This document shows positions 26,201 to 35,200 of a stretch of 64,000 nucleotides of DNA, piece by piece. The DNA is from Azorinus chamasolen (taxonomy: Eukaryota; Mollusca; Bivalvia; Cardiida; Solecurtidae). The translations under genes and the position numbers were made by a program. Positions within the stretch are counted from its first letter, which is position 1; each line of letters opens with the position of its first letter. The notes under the pieces were generated by a model. The model was not told the origin of the DNA. It ran no database searches and saw only the letters and a list, made by a program, of their open reading frames with translations. The stretch is taken from assembly GCA_963576725.1 (NCBI GenBank), contig OY755242.1:22317315-22381314 (forward strand), written 5' to 3'.

Positions 26201-29200
26201 GCATCACATGATTCAAATACCCTTACATGTACATGTATCCCCATGTTTCACAACAAAATTGCATGGGAAAATGTATGTGACACCAAAGTGTTGTCATGGC
26301 TAATTTTGAACTTTCACAGGTTAAAAATTGATATTGAACACTTTTGTAGCAAAATATGCATCTTAAGTCAATGACGTCATGTGACACCGACTTGACGCCA
26401 TGAGTCACTGGAAACACACCACGAGTGCATACGAGTTTGGCTGACTCTGTTTTTACCATTTCCTTTCAGTGAAGAGTACTTTAATAGTCATTTTACATCA
26501 ATTTGCAACTTTATTTCAAAACAGGTTGTCATGGAAAATCGCACATTGAAATAAACTGCAACCCATTTTGAAAAAATTATTTCAAAGTGCAACGTTATTT
26601 CAAAACTGGATGCTACAAAGCTAATTAATATTCATACATGCATTATTTCTTACTTGGAGTAACGGGTTGATACATACCGCTTTAATGCCGCAGATGACAG
26701 CTGTATTTCCCAACTTGACCTGAGCTGAGCCTTCTGCTGTGCCAATGCAACCTGCATGAAAAGAAATAAAACTGAAATAAGTTATATCCAAAAGAAGTCA
26801 TCTCTTAGTATACTACAGGCGAAATAGTGATAACTTTTACCCTCTGAACGCTGATAGTTTAAAAAAGAAATGTCCATAATTGGTTATTGACAGAGTCCAT
26901 TCAGTATGAAATGATATGACTGGCTAGTGGGTTTCTACAGACAAACAGTGCCGACTGATGAGAGGGCTCCTCTTGGATCTTTATCTATACTGTTTACAGC
27001 TGAGAGGGCTCGTCAATCAATAGGGGTCATCTACTTGCCATGACCAACCTTCCTACTACTCCCACACTCAATAATTATCAAGTGGACAACGATGTGACTA
27101 ACGGACGGACGGACAAGCGCCATACCATAATACGACCGAAGTTACCTTCGGGCGTATAAAAATGCCTAACAATTACATTTATCATTTATTTATATGCTGA
27201 AAAGAAGTATATCGCAAGAAAACCAGACGAATAAACATCGAAGAAGACACAACTTTCATGTGTATGTAAAGTTTGCTTACATTCTTCCTTGTGGTTTCAG
27301 AGAAGATTTTGTTTAAAGCAATTGTTGACAGACAGGCTGATGGGCGGACTGATCAATAGATGCTAGCTCAGATGAGCTAAAAATGAACTATCCTATTATC
27401 TGGAGTTGACAATCAAACACCATGCAACTCTTACCAATATTAAGGACAGTGGGTCTGAACTGTTCCAAACTTCTCTCATCTGGCCGCACATCATTTTCCT
27501 ATACAAAATATATATGAATCAATGTTTCACAGGTTTTTGGCGCTTTCACTTTGAAAAGGAGCATTAACTATAGAAAAGGAGAATTTCAGAATTGTTTAGT
27601 TTTGAAACCATTGTGATAAATTAAACATTTGCTCTTATGGAGCAAGTGCACTATTTATCACAATGGTTTCACAAAGTGACTTTTACCGGGGCGTATAAAG
27701 GCTATTTATGGAGGAAAGGGTTAAAATGAGATATGCCAATGTATGTAAACCTGGATCCTTTTACTCAAGCAAAACTTCATCTTTGCCAATACTATTGCAA
27801 GTTACATGTAAAACTAAATTCTTGCAAATCAAGATAATTGTGAAATACATTGCTGAACCAACAAATAACATCCATTGTGGGTTTTTTCACCATAAGGGGG
27901 GGGGGGGGGGGGGGGGGGAGGCCCCGTAAAGAGGGGGGAAAAGGTGATTTTATTTTACAAATTAACCAAATGCTGAAATTACTTCACTATTATCAGAGAG
28001 GTAACAGATTACAGGGAATCTCTTTAAGAGCATTACAGTAGCAAATTACTTCATTTATATCATGCGAAATTACATCATGCAAAGTTGGTCCTAATTCTTC
28101 GTATAAAAGTTATAAAACAGTCAAAATAATGCCATTTTTAAACCTGATGGAGGGGAGTGTTCTTCAGATATACAGCAAATATAATACAATTTTAAAACAA
28201 GAGGGCCATGATGGCCCTAAATCGCTCACCTGGTTACTATAGACATATGCATACACTGTATTTCTTTGTAAAAATAAGTAAGCTTCAGATTGGGGCCAAT
28301 ATGAAACCAAGGGCCATAATTTTAGGCCTTGAGTTTCAAATTTGAACAATCTAAATAAAGGAACATTAGATGATGCTTCATATAAGTTTCAAAGTTCCTG
28401 CCCTTACAATTTCACAGGAGATTTTAAAGATTTTCCTATGAAAAACTGATAAGCCCCGGGGCGGGCCATATTTGGTCCAGGGGTCATAATTTAAATAATC
28501 TTTGTAGAGGACCATAAGATAATGCTACATACCAAATATCAATGGTCTAGGCCTTACAGTTTCAGAGAACAAGATATTTAAAGATTTTCCTATGAACAGC
28601 TGATAAGCTCCGGGGCGGGGCCATTTTGGTCAAGGGGTCATAATTTGAACAATCTTTGTAGAGGACCAATAGATGATGCTACATACCAAATATCAAATGT
28701 CTAGGCCTACAGTTTCAGAGAAGAAGATTTTTAAAGATTTTCCTATGAAAAACTGATAAGCCCCGGGGCGGGCCATATTTGGTCCAGGGGTCATAATTTA
28801 AACAATCTTTGTAGAGGACCATTAGATAATGCTACATACCAAATATCAATGGTCTAGGCCTTACAGTTTCAGAGAACAAGATTTTTAAAGATTTTCCTAT
28901 GAAAAGCTGATAAGCCCCGGGGCGGGGCCATTTTTGGTCCGGGGGTCATAATTTGAACAATCTTTGTAGAGGACTATTAGATGATGCTACATACTAAATA
29001 ACAAAGGTCTAGGCCTTACGGTTTTAGAGAAGAAGAATTTTAAAGATTTTCCTATGATAAACTGATAAGCCCCGGGGCGGGGCCATTTTGGTCCTGGGGG
29101 TCATAATTTGAACAATCTTTGTAGAGGACCGTTAGATGATGATGCTACATACCAAATATCAAAGGTCTAGGCCTTACGGTTTCAGAGGAGAAGATTTCTA

Positions 29201-32200
29201 AAGATTTTCCTAAGAAAAACTGATAAGCCCCTGGCCGGGGCCATTTTTGGTCTGGGGACATAATTTGAACAATCTTTGTAGAGGAGCATTAGATAATGCT
29301 ACATACCAAATATCAAATGTCTAGGCCTTACGGTTTCAGAGATCAAGATTTTTAAAGATTTTCCTATGAAAAACTGATAAGCCCCGGGCGGGGCCATTTT
29401 TGGCCCGGGGGTCATAATTTGAACAATCTTTGTAGAGGACCATTAGATGATGCTACATACTAAATACCAAAGGTCTAGGCCTTACGGTTTCAGAGAAGAA
29501 GATTTTTAAACATTTTCCTATGAAAAACTGATAAGCCCCGGGGCGGGGCTATTTTTGGTCCGGGGGTCATAATTTGAACAATCTTTGTAGAGGACCATTA
29601 GATGATTCTACATACCAAATATCAAAGGTCTAGGCCTTACGGTTTCAGAGGAGAAGATTGTTAAAGATTTTCCTAAGAAAAACTGATAAGCCCCAGGGCG
29701 GGCCATTTTTGGTCCGGGGGACATAATTTGACTAATCTTTGTAGAGGACCATTAGATGATTCTACATACCAAATATCAAAGCTCTAGGCTTTGTGGTTTC
29801 AGAGAAGAAGATGTTTAGGTAAATTGTTGACGACGCACGACGCACATACGCACGACGACGGACACTGCCCCCTTACAATACCTCACCTGGCACAAAGCTA
29901 ACAAGAGATGTCATAGTCAAGTGACAAATGCCCCCAAAAATTGTACCCTGTGACCTTGACCTTTGACCTATGGACCAGGGAATTGACACATCGTCTTTGT
30001 GTGGTGAACATTTGTGCCAGGTTCCTTTGAAATCCATTCACAGATAAACAAGTAATTGTACCCTGTGACCTTGACCTTTGACATATGGACCAGGGAGCTG
30101 AACGCGACACATCGTCTTTGTCTGGTGAACATCTGTGCCAAGTTATATTGAAATCCATTGATAGATAAAGATGTTACAGACCGGACACCAAATTTGTGAC
30201 AAAGTAATTGTACCCTGTGACCTTGACCTTTGACCCATGGACCAAGGAGTTGAAAGCGACACAGCATCTTTGTGTCTGGTGAACATTTGTGCCAAGTTAT
30301 ATTGAAATCCATTGATAGATGAAGAAAATACCAACCGGACATGAAATTTGAAACAAAGTAATTGTACCCTGTGACCTTGACCTTTGACCCATGGACCTGG
30401 GAGTTGAACGCGACACATCATCTCTGTCTGGTGAACATTTGTGTCAAGTTATATTGAAATCCATCGATAGATGAAGAAGTTACAGACCGGACACGAAATT
30501 TGTAACAAAGTAATTGTACCCTGTGACCTTGACCTTTGACCCATGGACCTGGGAGTTGAACGCGACACATCGTCTCTGTCCGGTGAACATTTGTGTGAAG
30601 TTATATTGAAATCCATTGATAGATGAAGAAGTTACAGACCGGACACGAAATTTGTGACAAAGTAATTGTACCCTGTGACCTTGACCTTTGACCCATGGAC
30701 CAGGGAGTTGAACGCGACACATCGTCTCTGTCTGGTGAACATTTGTGGCAAGTTATATTGAAATCCATTGATTGATGAAGAAGTTACAGACCGGACACGA
30801 ATTTGGGACGGACGGAAGGACAGACAGACGGACGGACAGATGGATGGGTAGTTGTGTGACTTTTTCCTTTGATCTTTTCTTGTGGGACTAGTCCCACAAG
30901 AAAAACTATTTTTGGCTCTAACTTTGGAAAAGAATGATCTGGAAGCTAACCCTAACCCTAACCCTATGTCCCACAACTGGCCAGGTTAATGTCACAAGAA
31001 ATGGCCAGGTTAATGTCACAAGAGATGGCCAGGTTAATGATTTTACTTGTGCGACTAGTTAGAAAAAGTCACACAACTACCCTTTGGTGAGTGCGGACAG
31101 ACGGACAGACGGAAGGACGGACAATGCGACTACTATATGCCCACCGTTGGGGGCATAAAAAGGGAATGGGCTGAATTTGGACACTAAAAATGACCGCAAT
31201 AGAAAAGAGTTACAAATTCTATTTGTCCTATATACTGTAGCAATGCACATCCATTTAAAGATTGGTACATGTATCAAAATAATATTAACCAGAATATAAG
31301 CTCTTTTCTTACTCACAATGAATTTCCTGTAATATTCCAGTGGTCTTGCTGTTCTGAAAAAGAAATGTACAAAAAGAACATTATAGCACATATCATCAGT
31401 TTTGTTGGTAATAATATCAAGAATGATGAGAATCACATTGTAATTGTTGTTGTGGATGAGGCCTAATGCATGGCAGCAAACTTGTGACATTATAATGGTA
31501 AACATTTGATTCACTTACATACCGTATATAGTTACATGTGTCTTTTTATCATCTATCTATCTCTTAATTAATACATACTTCCAACCTCTCTTGCGAGTGT
31601 TACAGGCAGGATAAAGGGTGTGTCAGGGTTACAGTGTTTGTATCTGAGTCAGGAATAGAGATTATCAGATAACTATAGACTAATGGTTTAAAATAATGGA
31701 GGTGGTGACAGGATAAAAGTTCAGCAATGTTCGTCGGACTAATACTGAAATAAACCACAGCATGGATTCTTTAAAATGGTGTCAAAATTGTTGATAGCCC
31801 ATATCAATGAAGTTTCCTGTAGAGCATTGGAAGTGAAAGGAGAGTGTGGTTGTGTATGAAAACTGTGAATGGTGCAGACACTCCAAGTAGCTGTCGATAC
31901 AGCATCTTGACAAGTGTTAAAAAATTCTTAAATTTCATCACGTCTAGGCTGGAAACTTATCTTTCTTGGTTCAATTACTCTAGATCAAGATATGCTTTAA
32001 CCCTTTTCCTGTTCTATGTTTATTTCAAATTTCAATACCCACTGAATATTCATGAACAGAATAGTTACAATGAAACCTTGAAGATGGAACATTGTAGCCA
32101 TTTTAGAAAGCCAAGAAACAGAACTATTCAAATTCCACTAGCAAACAGAGCAGACCCTAATCAGACGGCTCCTCTAGGATTTGCAAATGCGTGAAAACGC

Positions 32201-35200
32201 GTTTATATGAAGGAAAGGGTTAAGCTACCTGTATGATAGATGCAGGGTTTGACAATAAGTGAGTGAGTGAGTTGGGTTTAACGTCCGACCAACAGTATTT
32301 CAGTTATTTGCAGACGGCACCCGCATGAGACAAGTTATAGTGCTGCCTCACTGGAATACTCCTGCCGCAGGTACATGGCAAGGGCACCCCACCCAGTCAC
32401 ATTATTCTGACACCGGGCCGACCAGTCCTAGAACTGCATCTTTATTGTCGAGCGTAGACAAGGGAGCTACTAGTATCAACTTTTAACGACTTTTGGTCTG
32501 TCGCGGCCGGGGATCGAACCCACGACCTTCCGTACCGCAGGCGGACGCTCTTCCAATAAGAACAGACAGCCGACCAAAACAGCTGGTTCAAGTGACATTT
32601 GGACTGTTTCAAATTTGTATTTTCTTTTAAATTTTATTTATTTATTTTGTTTAAACTAGACTACAGTTGAGGAAGGGCCCCGCCGGCGTAGGAGTTATCG
32701 CATATGCCTGCATATTGTAAGCCTGATTTTCCTAATACTAAACTGCAGCAGCATAATTAAATATGCATGTAATTTGCTTAACTGGGTACTCTTGCTAGGT
32801 ACTTGAATAATAAGCATGTAGTGAGCAAGTTTGATAGAAATCTGACCAATCTTTCATGAGATATGTCATAGAAACAATCAGCCAATCTGATTGTATCATC
32901 ATCAATAAATATGTGCAGAATATGCCTACCACAGAGCCCATAAATTATTGGATATCAAGTACACTGAGCAAGTTTGGTGAAAATTGGACAATTCCTGCAG
33001 GAGATATTGTACGGAAACCAATCCGCTTATCAGATTGCAGCAGCCTAAGTGAAAATGCCTGTAATTTAAACAAAAAATGCACAGAAATTGACGAACATAA
33101 TGCCCATGCGGGGTACTTGGATATCATGTACACCAAGCTAGTTTGGTGAAAATTGGACCATTACTTCAGGAGATATAGCACGGAAACAAATCTGTTAATA
33201 AGATTGCAGCAGCATATGTGGAAAATACCCATATTTTTTTTTAAAAATGCGCGGAAATTGCTGAACATAGAACCCATGTGAAGTACTTGGATATCAAGTA
33301 CACTGAGCAAGTTTGGTGAAAATTGGATAATTCCTTGAGGAAATATTGCGTGGAAACCAATCAGCTAATCAGATTGCAGCAGCCTAAGTGAAAATACCCA
33401 TAATTTTCTGAAAAACGCACATAAATTGCCGAACAAAGAACCCATGCAAGGTAAACACACTGAGCAAGTTTGGTGAAAATTGGACCATTCCTTCAGGAGA
33501 CTACGCAGAAACCAATCAGCTAATCAGATTGAAGCAGCCTAAGTGAAAATGCCCATGATTTTCAAAAATATGTGTGGAAATTGACGAACACAGAACCCAT
33601 GCGAGGTAATTGGATAGCAAGTACACTAAGCATGTTTGGTGAAAATTGGAACATTCCTTCAGGAGATATTGCACAAAAACCAATCGGCTAATAAGATTGC
33701 AGCAGCCTAAATGAAAATGCCCGTAATTTTAAAAAAATGTGCGGAAATTGCCAAACGCAGAACCCATGCAAGATACATGGATATCAAGTACACTGAGCAA
33801 GTGTCACAGTATGTAGGTTTATCATCACTTGTACGGCCTTGCTGTACAAGCACGCTTTTATGGCTACGTGGTAGAGTGCATGACTGTGAACCTGGCGACC
33901 TGGGTTCGATCCCGGGTCTGAGCAGGTATGTTTCTTTATAAGAACACCCGGTTACATTTGGCGCCCAACGTGGGCCTGTAACTGTATGAGCTCCGAGTTT
34001 GATTGCCATTCGTTCTCATACCCATAGAAATTCGGGACGAATTTCAAACTTGCTGGGGAGTATGTCACAGTATGTAGGTTTATCATCACTTGTACGGCCT
34101 TGCTGTAAAAGCGCACTTTTATGGGGATGTGGTAGAGTGCATGACTGCGAACCTAGCGACCCAGGTTCGATCCCGGGTCTGAGCGGGTATGTTTCTATAT
34201 AAGAACACCCGGTAACACAAGCTTTGTGAAAACTGTCCAAACCATTCCTTGAGGAGATATTGTGCGGAAACCAAAAACGGATTTGTCACATACGGACGGC
34301 ATACATGTGATAACTACCGACGGTAGGTGAATTCTACCGTTTTCAGAGGTGGTCTACCGGCCTACCGATTCGGTAGCCGTTTCTACCGTTTTACCAATTC
34401 TGCCACGGCATTTTTTTTTAGTGACCTATATTTTCCTCCCTGGGTTAGATTATCTGTTAGTTCTCTACACAATCAAACCCCCTTTAGCATGCTGTCATGC
34501 TGTGATCCACGCTTGGACTGTTTTGGTATGGTTCCCCCGCGGAGAACACCCGCATTATGTAATCACAAGTTGGTTCCCGTTTGCGCTGTACTGGAGTTAT
34601 CAAAAAAAAATTCGGGAACCAGTCGTGTCAAAATGCAAATGGCGGCATGCGCCTTTGCGGGATGCACGCATACAAATCAGACAGAATTCCATCCTAAGGC
34701 AATGCCGCTAAATCCCAAATCCCCTCCCTAAATAGATAATTTAATCTGAATTTACATCGGGATGTTTTGTTTTCGTTTTGCGGTCGCGAAAGAGAGTCGC
34801 TACTTGTTGCTTGGAGACTGCAAATTTATTTTCGGTAGTGACGTCGCCCAGATACAGCATCTGGTGTGAAGGTTTTTTCGCGATTTGATTGGTTAATTTA
34901 TATATCAAAATCACATAGTCTCTCGCGCGAGTCGAAAACGAAAGTAAAAAACATTTTGTTAACAAATGTGATTATCTGGACTTTCTATACGATAACGAAG
35001 CAGTTATGTCCGAAAGAAAGACTGAAAGTGAGGGCAGTACTTTATTACATTTCTTCACTAGCCCATCTGTCACTGAGTCCAGAATAAACTCTGACATAGG
35101 CGATGTTGTCAGGTTATCACATGTATGGGACGGACAGATGCCATCATGGACAAGCTGATTACTATATGGCACCCGCATGTCCATGCGGGGCCCTAAATAA

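Larger units (their letters stand above)
33802..34217 (+). mobile_element. TRIM: miniature LTR retrotransposon with tRNA-like LTRs
   Basis: A 155-bp 5' LTR (33802-33956), 106-bp internal part and 155-bp 3' LTR (34063-34217). LTR ends are TGTCAC...GTTACA/GTAACA. A tRNA-Lys-type primer-binding site lies 2 nt inside and a purine run TGCTGGGGAG precedes the 3' LTR. CAAG is duplicated at 33798-33801 and 34218-34221. There is no coding capacity, so mobilization must be in trans. Each LTR holds GTGGTAGAGTGCATGACTG and GGTTCGATCCCGGGTC, resembling A and B boxes of a tRNA. The two LTRs differ at roughly a dozen positions, so the copy is not recent. Confidence 0.85.
32845..34310. mobile_element. Tandem-core element, unit about 165 bp, split by the TRIM
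   Basis: About six units carrying AGATTGCAGCAGCCTAAGTG, GTACACTGAGCAAGTTTGG and GGAAACCAATCAGCTAATC. The last unit is interrupted at CAAG (33798) by the TRIM and resumes at 34218 (CAAGCTTTGTGAAAACTG), ending ATACGGACGGCATACATG. Confidence 0.85.

Noticed and set aside
31077..31514. 145-codon minus frame overlapping EXOSC8 exon 2
   Set aside because: Only the 12 codons between the splice sites match the family; the rest is intron.
33857..34185. Two possible tRNA genes (B box GGTTCGATCCC)
   Set aside because: No acceptor stem or anticodon arm folds properly; both lie at identical positions in the two TRIM LTRs.
34327..34731. Overlapping plus frames of 134 and 120 codons upstream of EXOSC8 exon 2
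   Set aside because: No recognisable domain, two competing frames, and no splice support.
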